From Cupriavidus necator (GTDB taxonomy: Bacteria; Pseudomonadota; Gammaproteobacteria; Burkholderiales; Burkholderiaceae), in NCBI RefSeq assembly GCF_013141915.1, contig NZ_SROX01000006.1, positions 1-64,000 on the forward strand: a DNA stretch of 64,000 nt, given 5' to 3'. Positions within the stretch are counted from its first letter, which is position 1. Every line of letters begins with the position of its first letter. The notes beneath the pieces were generated by a model. It was not told where the DNA came from, ran no database searches, and saw nothing but the letters and a program-made list of their open reading frames with translations. Positions 44,216 to 51,822 of this stretch are shown here, in pieces. Made by a program: the position numbers and the translations under genes.

Positions 44216-44752
44216 TTATCCCCTCATCCTGACCAGATTGGTACGCTTGAATTCGATCACCGCATCGCCCTGCTGATTGGTGCCGTGCGTGTGCCACGTA
44301 ACGATGCCGTAGCCGGGCCGGTTGCTGGCCGGCCTGCGCGACACCACGACGGAGCCGGCATAGAGCGTCTCGCCGGGGTAGACCGGGCGCAGGTAGGCCA
44401 GCTCGTCGACACCGAGAAAGGGACCGCCGCCCTCGGACAGGTCTTCCACCGACAATCCGAATACGGTGTTGAACACCAGCAGCGGATTGACCGGCACGCC
44501 GGGGTGGCCGTTAGCCCGCGCCACCGCCTCGTTGGTGTACTGCGGGTTGTAGTGCAGCGTCAGCACCGAGAACATTGTGTTGTCCGACACGGTGACGGTG
44601 CGGCCCCAGTGGTGGTTAAAGCGGCGGCCCGGCTCGAAATCCTCGTAGCGGTTGCCGCGGCCGCGCAGCCTGGCCTCGGCTTTCAGGCGCGCGACCACCG
44701 GATCGGTGGGGATCTCGGGGACGTGCCCGATGGCGGGTTGGGTGGATGTCAT
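44216..44752 (-). CDS. MaoC-like hydratase, second copy
   Basis: A 178-aa hot-dog hydratase distinct from the copy at 42490. It carries FNHHWGRTVTVSDNTMFSVL, LHYNPQYTNEA, GVPVNPLLVFNTVFGLSVED and YLRPVYPGETLYAGSVVV. The N-terminal 30 residues are an extra lead-in. Start ATG 44752 overlaps the MmgE/PrpD stop (ATGA). Two unlike MaoC proteins in one operon may form a heteromer or act on successive enoyl-CoA intermediates. Confidence 0.87.
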   Translation of the reverse strand: MTSTQPAIGHVPEIPTDPVVARLKAEARLRGRGNRYEDFEPGRRFNHHWGRTVTVSDNTMFSVLTLHYNPQYTNEAVARANGHPGVPVNPLLVFNTVFGLSVEDLSEGGGPFLGVDELAYLRPVYPGETLYAGSVVVSRRPASNRPGYGIVTWHTHGTNQQGDAVIEFKRTNLVRMRG

Positions 44753-46128
44753 TGCATTGCCTCAAACAAAGGTTCGACGGAAGGAAGCCGGTCGAGCGTG
44801 TCGACCACCGACACCAGCTTCGCGAACTTGGCCGCGCCGATGCGTGGCACGACGATGGCCTGCGCCTTGTCGACCAGGCGCCGCCACTGCATGGCGAGGT
44901 CCGTGGCCGGCACCGCGACATTGACCTGCGCGCGCAGCGTGCGGCCGTCGCGCGTCAGGATCTCGACCGTGGCGGCGTTGCGGTCCGGACCAGGCACCAC
45001 CTGCAGCGCGATCCGTTGCCGCGCCCTGACATAGCGCTGCGCGAGCGCGGTCTCTGGCGAATACAGCGCGAGCGACGCCGTGGGCGCGCCGTCCATCGCC
45101 AGCGCCGCCAGATGCTGGATCGCGAACTTGATCTCCAGGCCGGTCTGCGGGTTGGCGATATCGCACACGCCGCGATGCGGGCCGGACACGAAGATGGTCA
45201 TCGACTCGAGCGCGTCCAGGTCGACACGGTGCTCGCGGCAGGCCTGGCGCACGGCTTCGATGGTGGAGTGCGTGAGGTAGCAGGACGCATGGAATTTGAA
45301 CAGCGTGCGTTCGATCGCCATGCCTGCGCGGCCCTCGAAGGTCGCCGGAAACGCTGGCGCGGCGGGCGCCTGGGTGCGGCCGAAGCCTTGCTCGCACTCG
45401 ATGCCGCTGGCATTGGCAGTGAAGCCGCGCGCGGCCAGGCGGGCCGCGATCACACCGTTCATGGCGGCCTTGCCCGCGTGCAGCGGCTTGGCCATGGTGC
45501 CGAACATGCACTTGAGTCCGGCCGCCTGCGTCGCCGCGAGGCCGAGGGCGTTGGCGGTGCGCGCGGGGTCCAGACCAGCCAGCCGCGCACAGGCCGCTGC
45601 CGCGCCCAGCGTGCCGGTGGTGCCGGTAGGGTGCAGCCCGAGGCGATACTGCTCCGCACCCACCACCTCGCCGACCCGGCTTTCGACTTCATGCCCCAGG
45701 ATCAGCGCGCGCAGCAGATCCTTGCCGCTGGCGCCAGCCACCTGGGCCATAGCCAGCGCGGCGGGCGCCACCGGCACGGTCGGGTGCCCGTGCATAGCCG
45801 AGGCAACATCGTCAAAGTCCAGGGCATGGCCCGCGGCGCCGTTGATCAGCGCAGCCTGCGCCGGTTCCGCACGTAGCGGGCTGCCCACCAGCGCGCACGG
45901 CAGGTCGCGCAGGCCGGCATATTCGGCGACGAGCATTTCGACCAGCGGCTCGCGCGCGGCGGCGAGGGTCACCGCGATCCAGTCGAGCATGGCATGGCGC
46001 GCCCAGGCGAAGGCCGGCGCGCCGAGCTCGGCATCGTCAACCGTGCTGGTCCAGTCGGCCAGCGCCCGGGTGAAGCCGGTGCGGTCCGCGGCGTTGTCGA
46101 AGGTAAGTTCAGGTTCCACCGGAAGCAT
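44749..46128 (-). CDS. MmgE/PrpD family protein, first gene of the CoA-ester operon
   Basis: A 459-aa relative of 2-methylcitrate dehydratase. GAAGHALDFDDVASAMHGHP carries the helical-domain active-site DD and HGHP; LHPTGTTGTLGAAAACARLA, MFGTMAKPLHAGKAAMNGV and FKFHASCYLTHSTIEAV follow. I choose ATG 46128: the longer frame to 46227 would begin inside the operator palindrome and reads unlike the family. Possible roles are dehydration or cis-trans processing of a polycarboxylate or CoA-free acid ahead of activation. It is 66 bp downstream of the operator pair. Confidence 0.83.
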   Translation of the reverse strand: MLPVEPELTFDNAADRTGFTRALADWTSTVDDAELGAPAFAWARHAMLDWIAVTLAAAREPLVEMLVAEYAGLRDLPCALVGSPLRAEPAQAALINGAAGHALDFDDVASAMHGHPTVPVAPAALAMAQVAGASGKDLLRALILGHEVESRVGEVVGAEQYRLGLHPTGTTGTLGAAAACARLAGLDPARTANALGLAATQAAGLKCMFGTMAKPLHAGKAAMNGVIAARLAARGFTANASGIECEQGFGRTQAPAAPAFPATFEGRAGMAIERTLFKFHASCYLTHSTIEAVRQACREHRVDLDALESMTIFVSGPHRGVCDIANPQTGLEIKFAIQHLAALAMDGAPTASLALYSPETALAQRYVRARQRIALQVVPGPDRNAATVEILTRDGRTLRAQVNVAVPATDLAMQWRRLVDKAQAIVVPRIGAAKFAKLVSVVDTLDRLPSVEPLFEAMQ

Positions 46129-46193
46129 CGCCGCGTTGCCGGCGCCATGTTGTTGTCGATGGACCCAGTATTGGCGAACGCCGACGGGCGCGG

Positions 46194-46248
46194 CATCACA
46201 TATGTGATGAATCCCGGCCGCTGGCATCCATCACATATGTGATGGATG
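46194..46248. promoter_or_regulatory. Paired perfect palindromes, candidate operators
   Basis: CATCACATATGTGATG occurs at 46194-46209 and again at 46229-46244. The second copy is extended to a 24-bp perfect palindrome by CATC/GATG (46225-46248; half-site CATCCATCACAT). Centres are 35 bp apart, between three and four helical turns. They lie between the divergent MmgE/PrpD operon and the CitE-like gene at 46363. The nearby IclR and TetR genes are candidate binders; which one is not shown by sequence. Confidence 0.75.
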
Positions 46249-46362
46249 TGCGCGCGTGGGGGACCGAAACTTTCGTCCGTGGCCGTGCGCGGCGCCCAGT
46301 ACCGCGCATGGCCGCCCTATGCCGCCTTCGTCAACCTTTTCGCGTCCACGACGCCACCGCTC

Positions 46363-47265
46363 ATGACCATGACCCAGCCCGCACCCCGCCGCTCTGTGCT
46401 GTATGTGCCTGCCACCAATACCCGCGCCATCGAGAAGGCGCGCCACCTTCCCTGCGACGCCATCGTGTTCGACCTGGAAGACGCCGTGGCCCCGGCGATG
46501 AAAGCCCAGGCCCGGGATAACCTGTCCAGTGCGTTTGCCGCGCAGCCGTTCGCTGCGCATGAAACGGTGATCCGGGTCAACGCGCTGGCAACCACCGAGT
46601 TCGATGCCGATCTGCGCGTGGCCGCCACATGCGGGCCCGATGCCATCCTGCTCCCGAAGGTCGACACCGGTGCGGACCTGGAGCGCTTCGCCGCGGCCAT
46701 CGGCGCCATCGCCAACGGCCCGGCGCCCAGGTTATGGGCCATGATCGAAACGGCCGCCGCGATCCACCATATCGACGGCATATTGCAAGCCGGCCAGCGC
46801 CGGCAGGTGCAACTCGACTGCCTGGTGGTGGGCACCAATGACCTGGCCAAGGAAACCGGCGTCTATCCGGGCGACCATCGCGCGTACCTGCTGCCCTGGC
46901 TGATGGCGGTGGTGCTGGCGGCAAAGCGCCATGGCACGGACGTGCTCGACGGTGTGTGGAATGACTTTGGCGACCGCGCCGGCTTCGACAATGAAGTGCT
47001 GCAGTCGGTCAGGATGGGCTTTGACGGCAAGACGCTGATCCACCCGTCGCAGGTCGATCCGGCCAATGCGGCGTTCACGCCGTCAGACGCCGCCACTGCC
47101 GAGGCCCGGGCGATCGTCGCGGCCTTCGCGCGGCCCGAGCATGCCGCCGCGGGCGTGATCAACCTGGACGGGCGCATGGTCGAGCGCCTGCACCTGGAAC
47201 AAGCCACGCGCCTGCTGGCGCGGCTCGACGCCATCCGGGCGCGCAGGGAGCGGCCCGCCCACTGA
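46363..47265 (+). CDS. HpcH/HpaI (CitE-like) CoA-ester lyase, divergent copy
   Basis: A 300-aa CitE-type lyase: RRSVLYVPATNTRAIEKARH, AIVFDLEDAVAPAMK (metal Asp/Glu), ILLPKVDTGADLERFA, WAMIETAAAIHHIDGIL, CLVVGTNDLAKETGVYPGDH and GKTLIHPSQVDPANAAF. It resembles the stand-alone citramalyl/citrate lyase beta group more than the malyl-CoA type in the operon opposite. ATG 46363 (or 46369) follows a 115-nt leader below the palindromes and lacks a clear ribosome site. It converges with the IclR gene. Confidence 0.87.
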   Translation: MTMTQPAPRRSVLYVPATNTRAIEKARHLPCDAIVFDLEDAVAPAMKAQARDNLSSAFAAQPFAAHETVIRVNALATTEFDADLRVAATCGPDAILLPKVDTGADLERFAAAIGAIANGPAPRLWAMIETAAAIHHIDGILQAGQRRQVQLDCLVVGTNDLAKETGVYPGDHRAYLLPWLMAVVLAAKRHGTDVLDGVWNDFGDRAGFDNEVLQSVRMGFDGKTLIHPSQVDPANAAFTPSDAATAEARAIVAAFARPEHAAAGVINLDGRMVERLHLEQATRLLARLDAIRARRERPAH

Positions 47266-47281
47266 ACGCGCGCGCCAGTGC

Positions 47282-48019
47282 TCAGCAGTCCTGGGCCACG
47301 GCCAGCACCGCGGCCAGCAGCTTCTTGCGGCGCGCGTGCAGGCGCGCCACCGGGCCGCCGGTGCCGATGCCCAGCCACTGTCCGCGGATGGGTGTGGCCA
47401 TCAGCGTGGCAATCACGCCAGCCCCCGGCGTGGCCAGGCTGGCCGATTCGTAGTAGCCCTGGCGACGCGCCAGCGCGATCTCGCGCAGGATCTCGGCGGG
47501 TCGTGCCAGGGGCTCGCCGGCGGCCGCCTCGGCATTGTAGCGGCGCAGCAGGCGTCCGATCTGCTCGTCCTCCATCCGGCTCATCAGCATGATGCCGATC
47601 GCGGTGCGATGTATGGGCCGGAGAATGCCGGACGATACAGACAGGCGCAGCGCATGGCTGGATTCGATCACGGACAGGTATTGCAGCATGTTGCCGCTCT
47701 GGCGGCCCAACAGCACGGTCTCGCCGGTTTCGCTCGACAGGCGGCGCATGGCGTCGTGCACCGATGCGCCGGCGCCTTGCTTGCGCGTGGTCCAGCCGCA
47801 CAGGAAGGCGACCCGCACCGACGGGCAATAGGTGCGCAACTGCGCGTCGAACTCCATGTAGCCACGCGCGACCATGGTCCGCAGCAGCATCGAGACACTG
47901 GACTGCGGGATGCCGAGCCGCTCGGCGATCTCGCCGACGCGCAGCGGCCGGCGCACGCGCTCGAACAGTTCCAGCAGGTCGAACACGCGATTTGCCGACT
48001 TGACCATGCCGCTGTCCAT
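47282..48019 (-). CDS. IclR-family transcriptional regulator
   Basis: A 245-aa regulator. The winged HTH (LRVGEIAERLGIPQSSVSML, MVARGYMEFD) occupies about 5-70; the C-terminal effector domain includes SGILRPIHRTAIGIMLMSRM and ARRQGYYESASLATPGAGVI. Start ATG 48019. IclR proteins commonly control carboxylate degradation; the adjacent palindrome pair at 46194-46248, with the divergent lyase and CoA-ester operon, is a natural target. Repressor or activator status is unknown. Confidence 0.9.
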   Translation of the reverse strand: MDSGMVKSANRVFDLLELFERVRRPLRVGEIAERLGIPQSSVSMLLRTMVARGYMEFDAQLRTYCPSVRVAFLCGWTTRKQGAGASVHDAMRRLSSETGETVLLGRQSGNMLQYLSVIESSHALRLSVSSGILRPIHRTAIGIMLMSRMEDEQIGRLLRRYNAEAAAGEPLARPAEILREIALARRQGYYESASLATPGAGVIATLMATPIRGQWLGIGTGGPVARLHARRKKLLAAVLAVAQDC

Positions 48020-48061
48020 GGCAATCCCTCCCTGGCCCGCGCCGCTGCGGCGCTGTCTCGT

Positions 48062-48670
48062 CTACAACAACCACTCCCCGATCAGCCGCAGGATTTCCGC
48101 CTTAACGGCGGCCGGGTCCATGGAGGCCCGGTTCAGGCGATGCACGGAGATACCGCGCAGCAGGCTCATCAGAATGAAGGCCGCGGATTTTGCATCGACG
48201 TCAGCGCGGATCTGCCCCAGAGCCTTGGCTTCGTTGATCTTGTACTCGACGTAGGCCATGTTCTTTTCATTGTAGTCGTGGACAAAGCCATGCAGCGGCG
48301 AGTCCGCCACGGACGAGTCGAGTACGATGAAGAACATCGCCCGGATACTGTTGACCGCGCTTTCCGGGCGCTGGGTGTAGGCGTCCACCAGCGAATAGAT
48401 GCCATGAATGCCGCTGGTATCGCTGCCATCCTTCTTGCGCCGCGCATTGAATTCACGCGACAGCTGTTCCAGGCACTCCTCCAGCAGCTTTTCCTTGGAG
48501 CCGAAGTGCGTGTGCGCCAGGCCGCGGCTATAGCCTGCCCTGGTGCCGACTTCATTCATGGTCAGCCCCGCCAGGCCTTTCTCGGAAATCAGCTCGATAG
48601 CGGCCTGCACCATGCGGCTGACGGACTCTTCGCGCCGTTGCTCCTGGGTGCGACTGGATTGCTGCTTCAT
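48062..48670 (-). CDS. TetR-family transcriptional regulator
   Basis: A 202-aa regulator. N-terminal HTH: RMVQAAIELISEKGLAGLTM, NEVGTRAGYSRGLAHTHFGS. The C-terminal ligand domain (TetR_C, BetI/AcrR style) follows with YSLVDAYTQRPESAVNSIRA. ATG 48670. It precedes the IclR gene on the same strand (42 bp gap) and lies downstream of the Bug/ECH/ACAD operon, for which the inverted repeat at 52971-52988 is a candidate binding site. Confidence 0.9.
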   Translation of the reverse strand: MKQQSSRTQEQRREESVSRMVQAAIELISEKGLAGLTMNEVGTRAGYSRGLAHTHFGSKEKLLEECLEQLSREFNARRKKDGSDTSGIHGIYSLVDAYTQRPESAVNSIRAMFFIVLDSSVADSPLHGFVHDYNEKNMAYVEYKINEAKALGQIRADVDAKSAAFILMSLLRGISVHRLNRASMDPAAVKAEILRLIGEWLL

Positions 48671-48881
48671 AGGTAGTGAATGTGATGCCGCCTGCGGTGG
48701 TTGGTGGTGTCGTCGTGCCTCGTGTCGACCAAAGATCCGGCTGGTTCAACGCGAATCGTGCCGTACCAGATTGTACCGAAGGGAAATGCGTGCTTTCCAG
48801 GCAGCGCTGCCCCGCCGAGCCGCGTGCAATGCCGGCTGCCGCGTGCGCAAGTTGCCGGCGCAGCGGTGCGGGCCCGGCGGC

Positions 48882-49844
48882 TCAGCCGGGCTGGATATTG
48901 GCCTTTTCCGCCACACGCTTGAAGCGCAGGTATTCCGCGCGCTGGAATTCGCCCAACTCGCCCAGCGCCTTGTTCAGGAAAGTGCCGGCACGCTTGGCCT
49001 GGTAGGCCTTTGCCTCTTCCGTCTTCTGCGCGGCGGAGATGGCTGCGGCAAGCTCGTTGAGCTTGTCCTGCGGGGTGCCGGCCTTCATCGAGAAAGATGA
49101 CCAGACGTAGGATTCGAAGTCTGTGTAGCCCAGTTCCTTCATGGTCGGGACATTGGGCAACAGCTTGTCGCGCACCCCGCCGGTGATGGCAAGCACGCGC
49201 AGCTTCTTGCCCTTTTCCATGGGAGCGATGCCAGTGATATCGTTCAGGCCGATGTCCAGCCGGTTGCCGATCACGTCCGTCACCATCGGCGCGCCGCCCT
49301 TGTAGGGCACCGGCGTGGTCTTGATGCCCGTCGCCTGCGCCAGCCACTCGCCCACCAGCCGGTAGCCTTCGGAATAGTTGCCTACCGAGATTGGCTTGCC
49401 GGTGGTCTTGTAGGCGGCCACCACATCGGCAATGGTGTGGTACGGCGAATCGTTGCCAGCCACGAAGGCGGCGGCCGAGATGCCCACACCGTGCAGCGGC
49501 ACCAGGTCCTTGAACGGGTCGTAACCCAGGTTCTTCACCATCACCGGATTGACCGCGATCAGCGAGTTGCTGCCCAGCAGGATGGTATTGCCGTCAGCCG
49601 GCTCCGCCAGCACGGTGCGCACGGCGATGAGACCGCTGGCGCCCGGCTTGTTCTCGACCACGATGGCGCGGCCCAGGGCCTTGCCAATCTGCTCCGCGTA
49701 AAAGCGCGCGCCCTCGTCCGAGCCACTGCCCGCCGTGAACGGCACGATCACACGAATCGCCTTGCCCTGCGCCCGCGCGATGCCGGGCAATGCCAGCGTT
49801 ACCGCGCCCGCCAGCAGGGTGGCGCCGAATTGTCTGCGTTGCAT
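48882..49844 (-). CDS. Bug/TctC-family solute-binding protein
   Basis: A 320-aa receptor starting MQRRQFGATLLAGAVTLALP; the RRQF pair suggests possible Tat export, cleaved near IARAQG. The ligand loop is IVPFTAGSGSDEGARFYAEQ instead of PGGxxD; VENKPGASG and PVPYKGGAPMVTDVIGNRL are typical. ATG 49844 with AACGGAGACAAAGAC. It follows the enoyl-CoA hydratase by 45 bp as the last gene of the operon begun at 52958. Confidence 0.89.
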   Translation of the reverse strand: MQRRQFGATLLAGAVTLALPGIARAQGKAIRVIVPFTAGSGSDEGARFYAEQIGKALGRAIVVENKPGASGLIAVRTVLAEPADGNTILLGSNSLIAVNPVMVKNLGYDPFKDLVPLHGVGISAAAFVAGNDSPYHTIADVVAAYKTTGKPISVGNYSEGYRLVGEWLAQATGIKTTPVPYKGGAPMVTDVIGNRLDIGLNDITGIAPMEKGKKLRVLAITGGVRDKLLPNVPTMKELGYTDFESYVWSSFSMKAGTPQDKLNELAAAISAAQKTEEAKAYQAKRAGTFLNKALGELGEFQRAEYLRFKRVAEKANIQPG

Positions 49845-49889
49845 GTCTTTGTCTCCGTTATCGATTGTCATGGCCTGCCCCGCAGGCGA

Positions 49890-50672
49890 TCAGTCCTCAA
49901 AGACCGGGAGGCGTCGTTCGGCCATGGCCTTCACACCCTCGGCAAGGTCCGGCCCGGCGAACTGGACCGCCTGCTCGGCGCTCTCGCGCGAGATAGCATT
50001 GCGGATATGGCTGAGCGAGTCGGCCTTCAAGGTGTGGCGGGTGGACTGCAGTGCCCGCGGCGACGAAGTGGCCAGTTCCCGCGCCAGTGCCAGCGCGGCG
50101 CCGCGTACCTCCGTCCTGGGCACGAGGAAGTCCACCAGGCCCATCTCCCGGGCGCGCGCCCCATCGACGCGGATGCCGGTGTAAAGCATCCATGCCGCCA
50201 TTTGCTTGCCGATCAGCGCGGGCAGCGTGTACGAAAGCGCAAACCCCGGATGAAAGCCGAGACGGTTGAAGTTGGCGGAAAAGCGCGCCTCGGTGCACGA
50301 CACGCGAAAATCCGCCGCCAGTGCCAGGCCCAGGCCACCACCGACTGCCGGCCCTTCGATCGCTGCCACGATCGGCTTGCCGAAGCTGAAAATGCGCAAG
50401 GCCTCGAGATAGATTGGATTGATGCGCGAGGCGCTGCGCGGTGCCGCGGCGCCGTCGCGCCGCGAAAAGTCCGCACCCGCGCAAAACGCGCTGCCGCCCG
50501 CTTGCAGCAGCACCGCGCGGCAGGTCTTGTCGGCCTGCAGCCGGTCCAGCTCGTCGGCAATGCGGGCAATCATGTCCACATCGAAAAAATTGTGCGGCGG
50601 GCGGTTCAGCTCGACGATAGCGACATGGCCGTCGCGTCGGCTCAGGATGACTTGGTCCGTCGTATCAGGCAT
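49890..50672 (-). CDS. Enoyl-CoA hydratase/isomerase (crotonase) family protein
   Basis: A 260-aa crotonase. Oxyanion-hole segments SAFCAGADFSRRDG and AAIEGPAVGGGLGLALAADF are present. At the two usual catalytic Glu sites the sequence reads AEARFSANFNRLGFHPGF-like (CTEARFSANFNRLGFHPG), where the second position is His rather than Glu, so hydratase activity is uncertain and isomerase, thioesterase or decarboxylase chemistry is possible. ATG 50672 overlaps the preceding dehydrogenase stop by 8 bp. Confidence 0.88.
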   Translation of the reverse strand: MPDTTDQVILSRRDGHVAIVELNRPPHNFFDVDMIARIADELDRLQADKTCRAVLLQAGGSAFCAGADFSRRDGAAAPRSASRINPIYLEALRIFSFGKPIVAAIEGPAVGGGLGLALAADFRVSCTEARFSANFNRLGFHPGFALSYTLPALIGKQMAAWMLYTGIRVDGARAREMGLVDFLVPRTEVRGAALALARELATSSPRALQSTRHTLKADSLSHIRNAISRESAEQAVQFAGPDLAEGVKAMAERRLPVFED

Positions 50673-51822
50673 GGGTTGCGTTCCTTTCTGCTTGCATCGA
50701 TTCGGCGTGCCGGGCCGGCGCGCCCGCCGCGCCCTCTGCGCACGGCAGGGTGCGCGCCGTCAGGTTCGGCCAGAACTGCTCGGAGCCGGCCTGGATGAAC
50801 GCCTGGCCCAGGCGCTCGGCCCATTCGGTGCTGGTGCCGGCCTCGGCGCGCCAGGCCCACAGGCGCCGGGTGGCGAAATTCAGCGGGTATTCGTAGGTAA
50901 AGCCAATGGCGCCATGGACCTGGTGCGCGATCGAGGCGCCGGTGCGCACCGCGTCGCTGGCCGTCACCTTGGCGACCGCTGCGCTGAATTCCGCCTGCGG
51001 CGCGCTGTGCTGGTGGATCGCTGGCAGGTCGCGCAGCGCGGTCGTGGCCGCCGCATAACTGCAGGCCACTTCGCCGGCAAGCACCGCCAGTTGCTGCTGG
51101 ATCGCCTGGTTCTTGCCGATGGGCTTGCCGAACTGTACGCGGTCCTTCACATACTGCACCGCCAGGTCCAGCGCGTAGTCCAGCGCGCCGGTCAGCTGCG
51201 CCGCAGTGGTGGCGGCGTAGCACACTTCCAGCGGCCGGCTTAGGCCTGCAATGCCAGCAGCCAGCGTATGAGAAACCGGAGCCTGATCCAGCACCACCGT
51301 ATCGGCCGGCAGCGATGCGGCATCGGCCTTGAACGCTATACGCACGCCGGGCCCCTTGGCATCCACCAGTGCAAGGTCGCCACCGGCCTCGACCACCAGC
51401 CATTGGGCATGGCGCGCCCACTTCACGGCGGTCATCGTGCCGGACAGGGTGGCCGGCTTGCCGCCCTCGCCGCCGGACAATACCAATGACCGCGTCTGCG
51501 CTCCCGCGGCGAGCGCGAACACGCCGTCGGCCGCCAGGTCCAGCCCGCCGCGCGATGCCAGGTACTGGCCCAGCACGGCCTGCGCCAGCGGTACCGGCGC
51601 CTGCGTGTAGCCAACCTGGTAGAACAGCGGCAATGCTTCCGGCCAGGACGCTTCGATCCCGCCGTGCGCCTCGCGGCACAGGATCTTGGTCATGCCGCTT
51701 TCGGCAATGGTTTGCCACAGCGCGCCGGCGAATGCGCCGGCCTCGACCGCCGTCAGCAGGTCGCGGTCCACCTCGTTGGCCAGCAGTCGCCTGACGGTTT
51801 CTCCAATCATGTTGTCGTTCAT
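50665..51822 (-). CDS. Acyl-CoA dehydrogenase, second subunit of a likely pair
   Basis: A 385-aa divergent ACAD-family protein. The core lacks the canonical EPxSGSD loop; the C-terminal domain is recognisable from YVKDRVQFGKPIGKNQAIQQ, HQVHGAIGFTYEYPLN and RRLWAWRAEAGTSTEW, with no EGT Glu. ATG 51822 overlaps the stop of the upstream ACAD (ATGA). Adjacent, coupled, unlike ACADs of about 380 aa each match the alpha2-beta2 heteromeric ACADs known from steroid side-chain degradation (family knowledge); this one would be the subunit without a full active site. Confidence 0.85.
   Translation of the reverse strand: MNDNMIGETVRRLLANEVDRDLLTAVEAGAFAGALWQTIAESGMTKILCREAHGGIEASWPEALPLFYQVGYTQAPVPLAQAVLGQYLASRGGLDLAADGVFALAAGAQTRSLVLSGGEGGKPATLSGTMTAVKWARHAQWLVVEAGGDLALVDAKGPGVRIAFKADAASLPADTVVLDQAPVSHTLAAGIAGLSRPLEVCYAATTAAQLTGALDYALDLAVQYVKDRVQFGKPIGKNQAIQQQLAVLAGEVACSYAAATTALRDLPAIHQHSAPQAEFSAAVAKVTASDAVRTGASIAHQVHGAIGFTYEYPLNFATRRLWAWRAEAGTSTEWAERLGQAFIQAGSEQFWPNLTARTLPCAEGAAGAPARHAESMQAERNATHA

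Noticed and set aside
40277-47265. Naming the operon as the ethylmalonyl-CoA pathway tail or the ict-ich-ccl itaconate genes
   Set aside because: Enzyme classes fit in part, but the ACAD is shorter than methylsuccinyl-CoA dehydrogenase and the PrpD-like and doubled MaoC genes have no place in either scheme; substrate not provable from sequence.
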